In this document: positions 33,977 to 42,590 of the stretch, in pieces
Layout of the letters: each line of letters begins with the position of its first letter
How positions within the stretch are numbered: the stretch's first letter is position 1
From: SIG644 sp045613985
GTDB taxonomy: Bacteria > Bacillota > Clostridia > Oscillospirales > CAG-272
NCBI GenBank assembly: GCA_045613985.1
Contig: JAZLCA010000054.1
Location: 1 to 64,000, forward strand
Direction: 5' to 3'
Length of the DNA stretch: 64,000 bases
Program-made: the position numbers and the translations under genes
Notes under the pieces: model-generated
Told to the model about the DNA's origin: nothing
The model's input: only the letters and a program-made list of their open reading frames with translations
Databases searched by the model: none

Positions 33977-35899
33977 TTATCTTGCGGTATATTTGAGCAG
34001 GCCGCCTGCAAGCAGCATTTCTTTTTGACGCTGCGAGAACTGGCAAACAAGCTCAATCTCGGCACCATTGTTCAAATTCTTCAGTGTTGCTCGGCCGGTA
34101 TCGAGCGCTTCGATTAAACCGCTCATTTCAAGCTCATCGCCCTGCTCTACCTTGTCGTAATCGTCGGGGTTAGCAAAGGTCAGCGGCAGAATACCGGCAT
34201 TGATAAGGTTGGCCACGTGAATACGAGCAAAGCTTTTAGCTACGACAGCGCGGACGCCAAGATATAGCGGAACCAGAGCCGCATGCTCACGGGACGAGCC
34301 CTGACCGTAGTTAACACCACCGACGATGATGGAGTTGCCTGCTGCCTTGGCACGCTCCGAGAAGCTCTCGTCACAAACAGCAAAGCAGAACTTGGAAAGA
34401 TACGGGATGTTGGAACGGTAGGGCAAAATTTTGGCGCCTGCGGGCATGATGTGGTCGGTCGTAATGTTATCTCCTACCTTTAACGTCAGAGGTGCCTTGA
34501 TGGTATCCGTCAAGGGATATGCATCGGGCAGCGGCTTGATGTTGGGACCACGCAAAACTTCAACGTCGGCCGCCTCGGTCTCGTCTGCAGGCAAAAGAAC
34601 TGCGCTGTCATTGACGAGGAATTCTTCAGGCATAGTAATCTCGGGATAGTCGCCCATCGTTCTGGGATCGGTAATATAGCCCGTCAGGGCTGCCACAGCT
34701 GCAACTTCGGGAGAGACCAAATATACCTGACCGTCACGCGTGCCGCTTCGGCCTTCAAAGTTACGGTTGAAGGTGCGCAGAGATACACCGGCCGAGTTGG
34801 GCGAAAAGCCCATACCGATGCAAGGACCGCAGGCACACTCCAACACGCGGGCGCCCGAAGCAATAATATCGGACAACGCTCCACAATCGGCCAGCATAGA
34901 CAGGACCTGCTTGGAGCCGGGGGACACGGAAAGGCTGACCGAATCGTCGATCTTCTTGCCTTTGAGAATGGCAGCCACGCGCAGCATATCGCGCAACGAG
35001 GAGTTGGTACAAGAGCCGATGCAAACCTGATCGACCTTAATATGAGACAGCTCACGCGCCGACTTAATGTTATCGGGGCTGTGCGGGCAGGCCAAGAGAG
35101 GCTCAAGCTCGGACAGGTTGATGTCGATCACACGATCGTACACGGCGTCAGGATCGCTGGAAAGCGGAACGTAGTCCTCTTCTCTGCCTTGTGCAGCAAG
35201 GAAGGCACGAGTGACCTCGTCGGAGGGGAAAATAGAGGTCGTAGCACCGAGTTCCGTTCCCATGTTGGTAATGGTGGCTCTTTCCGGGACAGACAGCGTA
35301 GCGATGCCTTCTCCGCCCCATTCGATGATGTAGCCCACACCGCCCTTGACGGACAGAATACGCAAGATCTCAAGGCTGACATCCTTGGCACTCACCCAGG
35401 GGGAAAGCTTGCCCGTCAGGTTGACCTTGATCATTTTGGGCATAGTGATATAATACGCGCCACCACCCATGGCAACAGCTACGTCCATACCACCCGCACC
35501 AAAGGCCAGCATACCAATGCCTCCGCCCGTGGGAGTATGACTGTCCGAGCCAATCAGCGTCTTGCCCGGTTTGCCGAAACGTTCCAGATGCACCTGATGG
35601 CAGATGCCGTTACCGGGGCGGGAGAAGCGGATTCCATGCTTTTTAGCAACCGACTGAATATAACGGTGGTCATCCGCGTTCTCAAAGCCGGACTGCAACG
35701 TATTGTGGTCAATGTATGCAACGCTGAGTTCCGTGCGTACACGCGGAATACCGATCGCTTCAAACTCAAGATACGCCATCGTTCCCGTCGCATCCTGCGT
35801 CAGCGTTTGATCCATGCGGAGCGCAATTTCTTGTCCTGCAATCATTTCGCCTTCGACCAGATGCGCTTTAATTATTTTTTGTGCGATTGTCAATCCCAT
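33977..35899 (-). CDS. acnA: aconitate hydratase
   Basis: 640 aa, shorter than AcnA of enteric bacteria and similar to the mitochondrial-like clostridial form. Isomerises citrate to isocitrate. The 4Fe-4S ligands lie in IGSCTNSS and ECACGPCIGMG. Other active-site segments are GSDSHTPTGGGIGM and the C-terminal GGVNYGQGSSREHAAL swivel-domain serine loop. GGAG precedes the ATG. It lies three bases after the GntR gene, in the same operon as Re-citrate synthase and icd. Confidence 0.95.
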   Translation of the reverse strand: MGLTIAQKIIKAHLVEGEMIAGQEIALRMDQTLTQDATGTMAYLEFEAIGIPRVRTELSVAYIDHNTLQSGFENADDHRYIQSVAKKHGIRFSRPGNGICHQVHLERFGKPGKTLIGSDSHTPTGGGIGMLAFGAGGMDVAVAMGGGAYYITMPKMIKVNLTGKLSPWVSAKDVSLEILRILSVKGGVGYIIEWGGEGIATLSVPERATITNMGTELGATTSIFPSDEVTRAFLAAQGREEDYVPLSSDPDAVYDRVIDINLSELEPLLACPHSPDNIKSARELSHIKVDQVCIGSCTNSSLRDMLRVAAILKGKKIDDSVSLSVSPGSKQVLSMLADCGALSDIIASGARVLECACGPCIGMGFSPNSAGVSLRTFNRNFEGRSGTRDGQVYLVSPEVAAVAALTGYITDPRTMGDYPEITMPEEFLVNDSAVLLPADETEAADVEVLRGPNIKPLPDAYPLTDTIKAPLTLKVGDNITTDHIMPAGAKILPYRSNIPYLSKFCFAVCDESFSERAKAAGNSIIVGGVNYGQGSSREHAALVPLYLGVRAVVAKSFARIHVANLINAGILPLTFANPDDYDKVEQGDELEMSGLIEALDTGRATLKNLNNGAEIELVCQFSQRQKEMLLAGGLLKYTAR

Positions 35900-35902
35900 A
35901 AA

Positions 35903-36565
35903 TTACTCCTTATTTTTTGAATCCGCTTCTTGCGCAGTCGCAAGAACGATACATTTCTTTGCGTTTTGAATATGCAAAACCGTCAGACGCTCGGCTTCAT
36001 CGCCATTGTGTTGTTCCAAAGCCCGCAGAATATCCGCGTGCTCCTGTACGGCAAAACGAGCGCGATCGGGATGCTCCACCGAAATTTTGCGATATCGTTG
36101 TACTTTGTGGTGCAATTCGGACAGTGTTGCCTGCAAAACACGGTTGCCGCAATATTGATACACCAATTCATGAAAACGGCTGTCGGTATCCCGGATGTGC
36201 GCGGCTCCTCCACGCTCAGTATAAAAACCTTGCAGGGCTACGATTTCTCGCAATTCAGACAACTGCTCCTCCGTAATCCGCTCCGCGCACAATCGGGTAG
36301 CATAGCCTTCTATGCGAAGGCGGATGTCGTAGATGTCCAAGAGATCCTGCTCGCTGATACCGAGAACGACCACACTGTGTGAAGAGGTTTCCTCGACCAA
36401 CTGTTGTTCCTTGAGTCGGTTCAATGCCTCGCGTACAGGCGTACGGCTGACACCAAGGCGCTCACAAAGCTTTAATTCTGTCAATATTTCTCCTCGCGGA
36501 TAAACACCGCTGAGAATATCATTTTCCAATGTCTCAAATACGAAATCGGCACGAGAACCGTTCAT
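35903..36565 (-). CDS. GntR family transcriptional regulator, FadR-type
   Basis: 220 aa. The N-terminal winged helix (about 10-75) carries YPRGEILTELKLCERLGVSRTPVREALNRL, the GntR signature. The C-terminal all-helical FCD domain (RLRIEGYATRLCAERI, DSRFHELVYQYCGN, REHAD-like VQEHADIL) would bind a carboxylate ligand through a metal. It sits second in the operon, 32 bases after the Re-citrate synthase gene. The FadR-like palindrome on the operon promoter makes autoregulation, with citrate or a related acid as effector, the natural reading. Confidence 0.9.
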   Translation of the reverse strand: MNGSRADFVFETLENDILSGVYPRGEILTELKLCERLGVSRTPVREALNRLKEQQLVEETSSHSVVVLGISEQDLLDIYDIRLRIEGYATRLCAERITEEQLSELREIVALQGFYTERGGAAHIRDTDSRFHELVYQYCGNRVLQATLSELHHKVQRYRKISVEHPDRARFAVQEHADILRALEQHNGDEAERLTVLHIQNAKKCIVLATAQEADSKNKE

Positions 36566-36597
36566 TGCTTTTCTCCGTTTCAGTTATTTGGCTAAAA

Positions 36598-37995
36598 TCA
36601 GTCGTTTTGCTTGGGGGAATGAGGAATAAACAGGCGGTGATTCGAAAGCTCGGCAATCTTTTCCTCGAGCTCATGGTTGGACAGAACAGTATTACGGCCG
36701 TCCTCGTATTCCTGATCTACCCACTCCTTCATGGCAATAACCAAAGGATCGTGCTTATCCACCTTGGCATCGCCCTCCAGGCGATAATTGGAGTTGATCC
36801 AATATGCGATACCGGCCAATCCAGACGTTTTGGTGACCATAACGCTCGCGTCGCGGTTGAGCAATTTCTTGGTATTAAAGATGTTGTAAATTTCTTCATC
36901 CTTCATCAAGCCGTCCGCATGGATACCAGCGCGGGTAACGTTGAAGTTACGGCCGACAAAAGGCGTCGTTTCGGGAATACGGTAGCCCATTTCATCTCTG
37001 AAATAGTAGGCGATGTCGGTGATAGCCGTGGGATCCATGCCATCCAACGTACCGCGCATGGAGGCGTATTCAAACACCATCGCTTCTACGGGAATGTTAC
37101 CCGTTCTCTCGCCAATGCCAAGCAGCGAGCAGTTGACAGCGCTCGCACCGTACAGCCATGCAGTAGAAGCGTTGCTGACCGCTTTGTAGAAATCGTTGTG
37201 GCCATGCCATTCGAGCTGTTCGCTGGGAACGTCGGCGTAATGCTGCAAGCCGTAAATAATACCGGGAACGCTTCGCGGAAGCGCCACTTCGGGAAGCGGA
37301 ACACCATAACCCATGGTATCACAGGCGCGAATCTTAACGGGGATGCCTGCATCACGGCTCATCTTCATCAATTCGTTAACAAAAGGAACGACAAAACCGT
37401 AGAAGTCGGCGCGAGTAATATCTTCCAGATGGCAACGCGGAATAACGCCCGCTTCAAATGCATCGGAAACCGTCTGCAGGTAATAGTTCATCGCCTGCGA
37501 GCGCGTCATTTTCATCTTTTTGAAAATGTGATAGTCGGATGCACTGACCAAAATTCCCGTTTCTCTGATATTCAGACTCTTTACCAATTTAAAATCCTCT
37601 CGATTGGCGCGGATCCAGGTGGTAATTTCCGGGAACTTCAGGCCAAGATCGCGGCAGGCCTCCAGAGCTTCGATGTCTTTTTTGCTGTATATGAAAAATT
37701 CCGTCTGACGAATGATGCCCTTCGGACCACCCAAGCGAGACAGAAGCTTGTAGAGATCAACGATCTGCTTAACCGTATACGGCTCAACCGATTGCTGACC
37801 GTCGCGCATAGAGGTATCTGTGATCCAGATCTCCTTGGGCATATTGATAGGAACACGACGGTGGTTAAACGTCATTTTCGGAACCTCATCGTACGGATAT
37901 ACTTCTCTGTACAAATTTGGCTCGGCTACATCCTGCAATTGATAGCGATAGGATTTTTGTTCCAGCAGGTTTGTTTTGTCAGATATTTCGATCAT
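36598..37995 (-). CDS. Re-citrate synthase (DRE-TIM family)
   Basis: 465 aa. Condenses acetyl-CoA with oxaloacetate using the Re stereochemistry found in some clostridia. The DRE-TIM signature is WITDTSMRDGQQS (about 57-69), and the metal motif is WHGHNDFYKAVSN. The long N-terminal extension and RQTEFFIYSKKDIEALEAC match Re-citrate synthases rather than LeuA or homocitrate synthase. The operon partners aconitase and icd, with no LeuB/C/D genes, support this. The start at 37995 has AAAGGAG nine bases upstream. Homocitrate synthase is the alternative. Confidence 0.85.
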   Translation of the reverse strand: MIEISDKTNLLEQKSYRYQLQDVAEPNLYREVYPYDEVPKMTFNHRRVPINMPKEIWITDTSMRDGQQSVEPYTVKQIVDLYKLLSRLGGPKGIIRQTEFFIYSKKDIEALEACRDLGLKFPEITTWIRANREDFKLVKSLNIRETGILVSASDYHIFKKMKMTRSQAMNYYLQTVSDAFEAGVIPRCHLEDITRADFYGFVVPFVNELMKMSRDAGIPVKIRACDTMGYGVPLPEVALPRSVPGIIYGLQHYADVPSEQLEWHGHNDFYKAVSNASTAWLYGASAVNCSLLGIGERTGNIPVEAMVFEYASMRGTLDGMDPTAITDIAYYFRDEMGYRIPETTPFVGRNFNVTRAGIHADGLMKDEEIYNIFNTKKLLNRDASVMVTKTSGLAGIAYWINSNYRLEGDAKVDKHDPLVIAMKEWVDQEYEDGRNTVLSNHELEEKIAELSNHRLFIPHSPKQND

Positions 37996-38014
37996 ATCAT
38001 TGATCTCCTTTGCC

Positions 38015-38036
38015 ACTTGTATAATTGTATACAAGT
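38015..38036. promoter_or_regulatory. palindromic GntR operator on the Re-citrate synthase promoter
   Basis: Perfect 9-bp arms ACTTGTATA and TATACAAGT around ATTG, containing the TTGTATACAA core seen in many FadR-type GntR sites. It overlaps the -10 hexamer (38034-38039) by three bases and covers the start site, so binding should repress. Confidence 0.8.
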
Positions 38037-38062
38037 ATACCACAAGCTACTTTGGTTGTCAA
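38034..38062 (-). promoter_or_regulatory. promoter of the Re-citrate synthase-gntR-acnA-icd operon
   Basis: TTGACA (38057-38062), 17-base spacer, TATACT (38034-38039) on the minus strand. Confidence 0.85.
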
Positions 38063-38095
38063 TATTTATACATAAATTTGTTTTAAAATACCATA

Positions 38096-38127
38096 CAAAA
38101 ATGGGAAGCACTCGCTCCCCATTTTTG
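38096..38127 (-). terminator. terminator of the poly-cysteine protein gene
   Basis: CAAAAATGGG pairs with the CCCATTTTTG region; T-rich after it on the minus strand, nine bases beyond the stop. Confidence 0.85.
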
Positions 38128-38135
38128 TATTCCTC

Positions 38136-38975
38136 TCAGCATCCGCAACGATTGCGGTCATTTTCCCGACCACCAGGATGACCATGCGGTGCACCGGGCG
38201 GACAAAACTCCCCTACGGGAAAGGCCATGCGGCGGAACATCGCGCAGGGATCATCGTCGCAAGACTGCACGCATTCCTTGTCGGGAACACAGTATTCCGT
38301 CGCCTGAATGAGATACTGTGCGGGACGAACGATGCGAACCACCGAGAAAATTCCCAGCGAAACCGTCAGATAACGTCCGCTATCCCGATCGGAAAGCGGT
38401 CCGCTGACGCGGTGGCAAACCGTCTCAGGAAGTTCGCAGCAGCAACAGCAACAACAGCACTCCGTCTCCTTCTCACAAATACGGGTACCCAGTACGATGG
38501 GATCAACAACTTCCACCACCACGCCGGGAACGTTGCGGCTCTGTCCGCAGGGACCGGGCTCGGCACAGAAATCGGAAGCCTCGGGGTTACTCTTGAAAAC
38601 GTTGACGCTGCTTTCGCTGCCATAAAGAACGACGTGCTTTTCCAGCACCGCCACACCGTCAAATTCCTGGCTTCTGCCACCGCCGATGCAAGCCTCAAAA
38701 TCAAGCTTAACATAGAAACGAATATTGACGGAGTAAAAGCCGCGATTGAACTGCACGGGATCGATATGGATGGACGTCCAGCAAATCACGGCACGTTTTA
38801 CCCGGATATTCCCGGTGCGCTCCAAAATTTCGTTTCCAAAATCGGTCAGAAACACCCGAACGTTTTCAAAGCAGTCACGGTCGCGGCAGCTGTCCAAAAT
38901 GCGATTGGTCTCGATACAAACCATTTCACGTCCGCCTCCGGGAGAAGCGGTACACGGATATTTGTTTTCTGCCAT
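38136..38975 (-). CDS. cysteine-rich protein with an octa-cysteine run, function unknown
   Basis: 279 aa, 25-30 cysteines. An N-terminal segment CIETNRILDSCRDRDCFENVRVFL leads to a beta-rich region with RVKRAVICWTSIHIDPVQFNRGFYSVNIRF-type strands. An unbroken run of eight cysteines (about residue 190) follows, then more beta strands and a glycine/proline/histidine-rich tail ending RNRCGC. The eight codons mix TGC and TGT, so the run is not simple DNA slippage. No signal peptide. Cysteine-rich beta proteins of this kind would fit a spore coat or exosporium role, but that is inference. GGAGG lies eight bases before the ATG. Confidence 0.8.
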   Translation of the reverse strand: MAENKYPCTASPGGGREMVCIETNRILDSCRDRDCFENVRVFLTDFGNEILERTGNIRVKRAVICWTSIHIDPVQFNRGFYSVNIRFYVKLDFEACIGGGRSQEFDGVAVLEKHVVLYGSESSVNVFKSNPEASDFCAEPGPCGQSRNVPGVVVEVVDPIVLGTRICEKETECCCCCCCCELPETVCHRVSGPLSDRDSGRYLTVSLGIFSVVRIVRPAQYLIQATEYCVPDKECVQSCDDDPCAMFRRMAFPVGEFCPPGAPHGHPGGRENDRNRCGC

Positions 38976-39092
38976 GGTAGGATCCTCCTTGATCATTTTT
39001 GAATGAAGTCCCTGCTTGCACGCATACGACTCCCTTCTCTACCATTCTATTCACCTCCGCTTTTTTTGACAAAATTTTATGACAGCATCAAG

Positions 39093-39121
39093 AAAGAGGG
39101 TGCCGTGCGCCCTCTTTTTTG
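39093..39121 (-). terminator. terminator of the lipoprotein gene cluster
   Basis: Stem AGAGGG/CCCTCT with flanking A/T pairing, five bases after the stop at 39126; T-runs on both strands. Confidence 0.65.
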
Positions 39122-39125
39122 ACAT

Positions 39126-40220
39126 TCATTTTATTTGCGGTGTATCAACGATCCCCCATTCCTCCAATGTCGCAACGTCCACCCACATGGCAGGGCGGAC
39201 GCCTTCTTTTTTGTATCCATTGCCGGAACCGCCGGCGCCCACGCCTCTACACACTATATATTTGGAGCCTCGGATCCAATAAGGATACGTAAAAACCGAA
39301 CCGACATATCCTTCCTCGACACATCCCTGCGCTTCTGCGTAAGCAGTCGGCGTTCCTACTCTGTCTTCCTTGCTGATAAAATATCCGCACTCTTGATAGG
39401 ACAGGAGAAAAACATAGTCCTCACCCGAAACGTCGGTAAGACGTGTCAGGGAGATGGCCCGCTTTTCCTCCTCAGTAAAAGCGGTCGAATAAAACGTTTC
39501 ATTCAGCCACAGACGTAACGTCCGCTCCCGCCACGGTACCAACTGCGTCGTATCGTGGAACTGCTGATAATCCAATATGTGCTTACTGACAATCAGAAAT
39601 TTGTCGTCCTCCTTGGCTAAGACGATCCATTCGATCGGCTCCGCCCCGTTGCTTTGATTGTTGTCCTGCTCGTATTCGCCCAGCGTTACCGTCGTCCCCG
39701 GCTCGAAATTGACCCACTTGGCATAGAAGTTCATGTTTCTGTCAAAGCCCCAGGAATCCCCACTGGAAGGTTGCCACTCCTGATTCCACATCCAACCGTA
39801 GAACTCATACCCTTCCTTTGTGGGAATGGGTAGATCGTACGGCTGCCCGTATTGCATCATCAAAACGGTAGTCTCCTCACCGTTTTCGGGATGCAGATAC
39901 AGTTGATATTGTATGGGCACCCAAACTGCCGTCAGCACCGTATCCTCGGTTACGACGTCCTTTTCAAAATTCCAAGGGCGCTCCTGTCCATTCTCCGTGA
40001 TGCGCCATTCCACGAACTCATAGCCAACACGTTCAAGGAGTCGCGGCGCCTCCAGCAGACCGTTCACAGGCACGACTTTTGTTGTGATATAGCCACGATA
40101 ATTCCAATTAAGCTCAACGGTATAGGTCGGTTCCCTCTGCGCGGCCGCGCAAGCACATAAGCCAAAGACAAGCACCAAACAAATCACACTAAATAGCGCG
40201 CAATATCTTTTCTTTTCCAT
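39126..40220 (-). CDS. lipoprotein with InlB-type repeats and a DUF6273 domain
   Basis: 364 aa. A signal peptide with a possible lipobox GLCAC comes first, then two Listeria-Bacteroides (InlB B-type) repeats: about 38-97, ending DTVLTAVWVP, and about 105-170, EGYEFYGWMWN to NMNFYAKWV. The C-terminal part (about 175-364) has VTLGEYEQDNN, EWIVLAKEDDKFLIVSKHIL and LRLWLNETFYSTAFTEEEK, typical of DUF6273 domains. Exposed on the cell surface; function unknown. Third of three tandem lipoprotein genes, 42 bases after the second. Confidence 0.88.
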   Translation of the reverse strand: MEKKRYCALFSVICLVLVFGLCACAAAQREPTYTVELNWNYRGYITTKVVPVNGLLEAPRLLERVGYEFVEWRITENGQERPWNFEKDVVTEDTVLTAVWVPIQYQLYLHPENGEETTVLMMQYGQPYDLPIPTKEGYEFYGWMWNQEWQPSSGDSWGFDRNMNFYAKWVNFEPGTTVTLGEYEQDNNQSNGAEPIEWIVLAKEDDKFLIVSKHILDYQQFHDTTQLVPWRERTLRLWLNETFYSTAFTEEEKRAISLTRLTDVSGEDYVFLLSYQECGYFISKEDRVGTPTAYAEAQGCVEEGYVGSVFTYPYWIRGSKYIVCRGVGAGGSGNGYKKEGVRPAMWVDVATLEEWGIVDTPQIK

Positions 40221-40262
40221 AATATCTCCTTACGAAAGGCAAATAGTCAATCCTTCTCTTTA

Positions 40263-41177
40263 TCAATCAAGAGGTACCGTCGACAATCCCGCCACCAGAT
40301 CATCCCACTCTGCCTGATATTCCTCGGGAATCTGACGAATGTGGCTTATATATATACGATCCGCCACGAGCATTTGCTCGAATAGCTGTTTTTCGCTCCA
40401 ATTTCTCCAATCAGACGGCAGATTTTCATCTGTCACTTCCTCAGGAAAAATCACGCGCTCCAAAAGATTGGTTTCGGTGTTGGCAAACATTAAAATTTCC
40501 CGCTCGTCCTCCAATCGGAGCAAGTACGTATCAAATTTGATTTGCTCGATCTCCTCCGTTTGGGGGTTTTTCCAATCGTACTCAAATTCCCCCTCAAACG
40601 AGGCCTGCCGATGAATGCCCACCAAAGATGCAAAACTCGGAAAAGTTCCGTCGGCACAATACGTCAAATACTCTTCCACCTGAGAATAGTTGGCAAATTC
40701 CCGTATCACTTCGAACGGTTCCTTCTCCTCACCCACACGATATTCCCTCTGATAGCAACGGTAGACGTCATTATACGGACCAATAAAATACTCTTGTACA
40801 CGCTCTCGCGCGCCCGCGCTTTCCGGGAGTTTGATGTTCATGACCATGATACAGCCGCGATAAAACGTATACTTTACCGAATCAAAACTCATGTGAGAAG
40901 AAGAAAGACGAATTTCCAACGCCGCCGTCTGCGGCCGGATCAGAGAGCGTATATTCATTGGGTATACCTCCGTCGCGCAAGGGATATCCCATATCTCCTT
41001 CTCCCACCCCGGCAGCTCCATATCTTCCAACCACGGGGCTTCGTTCTCCGCGGGATCGTTACTTACCCCCGCCATACATCCCATCAGCGACACGCAGACG
41101 GACACGGCAAGCATCATCGCGCAACATTCTCTCATGCCGCGTCTCATACCTTTTTTCTTAGTCACCGATCTTGTCAT
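40263..41177 (-). CDS. hypothetical lipoprotein
   Basis: 304 aa. The start at 41177 has GGAGAT ten bases upstream and gives a basic N-terminus followed by a hydrophobic stretch and lipobox VSLMGC. The mature part is acidic and beta-rich, with YTFYRGCIMVMNI, RREYRVGEEKEPFEVIREFANYS-like segments and no recognised domain. The first 20 bases overlap the end of the upstream lipoprotein gene, so the two are translationally coupled. It likely acts at the membrane surface with its neighbours. Confidence 0.8.
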   Translation of the reverse strand: MTRSVTKKKGMRRGMRECCAMMLAVSVCVSLMGCMAGVSNDPAENEAPWLEDMELPGWEKEIWDIPCATEVYPMNIRSLIRPQTAALEIRLSSSHMSFDSVKYTFYRGCIMVMNIKLPESAGARERVQEYFIGPYNDVYRCYQREYRVGEEKEPFEVIREFANYSQVEEYLTYCADGTFPSFASLVGIHRQASFEGEFEYDWKNPQTEEIEQIKFDTYLLRLEDEREILMFANTETNLLERVIFPEEVTDENLPSDWRNWSEKQLFEQMLVADRIYISHIRQIPEEYQAEWDDLVAGLSTVPLD

Positions 41178-42330
41178 TGGAAACCACATCTCCCTTCAGA
41201 AAATCCACGAACGTCCACGTTCCACCCTCCTGTACAAGATTTCCATAGCGTCTGATGGCATCACTCTTTCCTTCCGTCCCTTGCACAAGACAGCCGACAT
41301 ACAGCTCTCCGTCGTACACCTTAAAGCCGTCAAGAACAACCGCCTCCCCGAGAGTTGAAAAATCGAATATCAGTTCCGTCTCACCGCCCTCAATCCGACA
41401 GCGGCTCAGTTTGGTTTTGTCTTGATTTCTGTAATAAACGTATTCGTGCGTTACCGTTAACATATCGCCAAAATTCTGACATTTGGAAGCGATCATTCGT
41501 TCCGTTTGGGTAGAAATATCATACTCGTACACATCCACGGTGCCGGCATTCCCCGTTTTCTCCGAAATGTAACACTTGCCATAACGTATAGCGATTGCGT
41601 CCCCTGTCGTCAATCCCGTTTCCTGCAAAGACGAAAACTGCTCGTTCGTCAGATACAACTGATTGCTTCCCTCAAGTATGACAAAAATCTGATCGTAGCG
41701 TATGATCACGTCGCTAAGTCCTTCAAATTGCGGCTGAATCTGCTCGGTTTTCCCGTCCGAAACGCAGTATCGAAACCAATCAAGCCCGCCCTCGCCGGCT
41801 CTTGCGAAGTAAACAAAATCGTTATGCACCTGTAAAAACCTCAATTCAGAGCCATTGCCCTGAAATACTCTTTGATATTCCATGGTGCTAAGAGAGAGCG
41901 CGTACAGATTTCCGTCTGTGCCCGGATCGATATACGGCTCTGTACGAGAAAAATATAGCGCATCGTCTGTTACCTGATATACCGCGTCGCTCAGACGGCC
42001 AAAGAGGCAGGCCGAGCATCTTCCGATGTCCCCATCACAAATAGAATCAAAACAGAAAAGGCTAGATACCTTTGAAGCCTTATTGACAAACGAGCATCCA
42101 TTTCTCTGAAACATGACCATGCCGGGAAGATTGAGAAAACGGTCCTGCCCCATGCGATAGTGATTATCGTCGTCTTCACGAAAAATTCCGGTATCAATGG
42201 GAGTAACGTCAACGATCTCCTCCCGCTCCGTATCCTCTTCGAAGGGCATCTCCGGGTTGGCACAGCCAAGCAATCCTGCCGCCAACAGCAGGCACAACAC
42301 TCCTTTGACATGTTTAAGGTATGAACGCAT
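41158..42330 (-). CDS. hypothetical lipoprotein, probable beta-propeller
   Basis: 390 aa. Signal peptide with lipobox GLLGC (MRSYLKHVKGVLCLLLAAGLLGC start), then an acidic linker. The mature protein shows recurring strands of the type DDALYFSRTEPY, NDFVYFARAGEGG, GKCYISEKTG, THEYVYYRNQDKT and DGELYVGCLVQG, the pattern of DUF5050-like beta-propellers. A CFDSICDGDIGRCSAC segment holds four cysteines. Tandem ATGs stand after GGAGG; the second (42330) has the better spacing. First of the three lipoprotein genes, divergent from the two-component system. Confidence 0.82.
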   Translation of the reverse strand: MRSYLKHVKGVLCLLLAAGLLGCANPEMPFEEDTEREEIVDVTPIDTGIFREDDDNHYRMGQDRFLNLPGMVMFQRNGCSFVNKASKVSSLFCFDSICDGDIGRCSACLFGRLSDAVYQVTDDALYFSRTEPYIDPGTDGNLYALSLSTMEYQRVFQGNGSELRFLQVHNDFVYFARAGEGGLDWFRYCVSDGKTEQIQPQFEGLSDVIIRYDQIFVILEGSNQLYLTNEQFSSLQETGLTTGDAIAIRYGKCYISEKTGNAGTVDVYEYDISTQTERMIASKCQNFGDMLTVTHEYVYYRNQDKTKLSRCRIEGGETELIFDFSTLGEAVVLDGFKVYDGELYVGCLVQGTEGKSDAIRRYGNLVQEGGTWTFVDFLKGDVVSNDKIGD

Positions 42331-42448
42331 CATAACACCTCCGTTTTTATATTCCTTTATTAAATGCAACAACAATCCACCCTGAAATATTACAGCTTTG
42401 GAAAAACTTTTTGACGTTTCCTCTCAAATTTTACCGGTCTTTCCGCCT

Positions 42449-42477
42449 TGCATTTTGCTCGTATTTCTGCTATACTG
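42449..42477 (+). promoter_or_regulatory. upstream promoter of the response regulator gene
   Basis: TTGCAT (42449-42454), 17-base spacer, TATACT (42472-42477). It lies about 115 bases before the start codon and upstream of the box-controlled promoter, so it may give basal expression. Confidence 0.55.
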
Positions 42478-42529
42478 AAGGGGAGAAAATATAAAACTTG
42501 TAAAATTTTGTTTTTTGCCCGTTTTCATT

Positions 42530-42558
42530 ACAACTCCATAACATTTCTGTTTTATAAT
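42530..42558 (+). promoter_or_regulatory. box-controlled promoter of the response regulator gene
   Basis: The box ACAACTCCATA (42530-42540) occupies the -35 position exactly 17 bases before TATAAT (42553-42558). No TTGACA-like -35 is present. The same box in the same position occurs before the secreted-protein gene at 44.7 kb, so the response regulator probably activates both. Confidence 0.7.
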
Positions 42559-42590
42559 GGGTACATCAACATACAAGGAGCGTGAATACA

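Noticed and set aside
38976..39060. Short open frames in the leader of the poly-cysteine gene, for example one of ten codons
   Set aside because: Too short, with poor start spacing; no independent evidence of translation.
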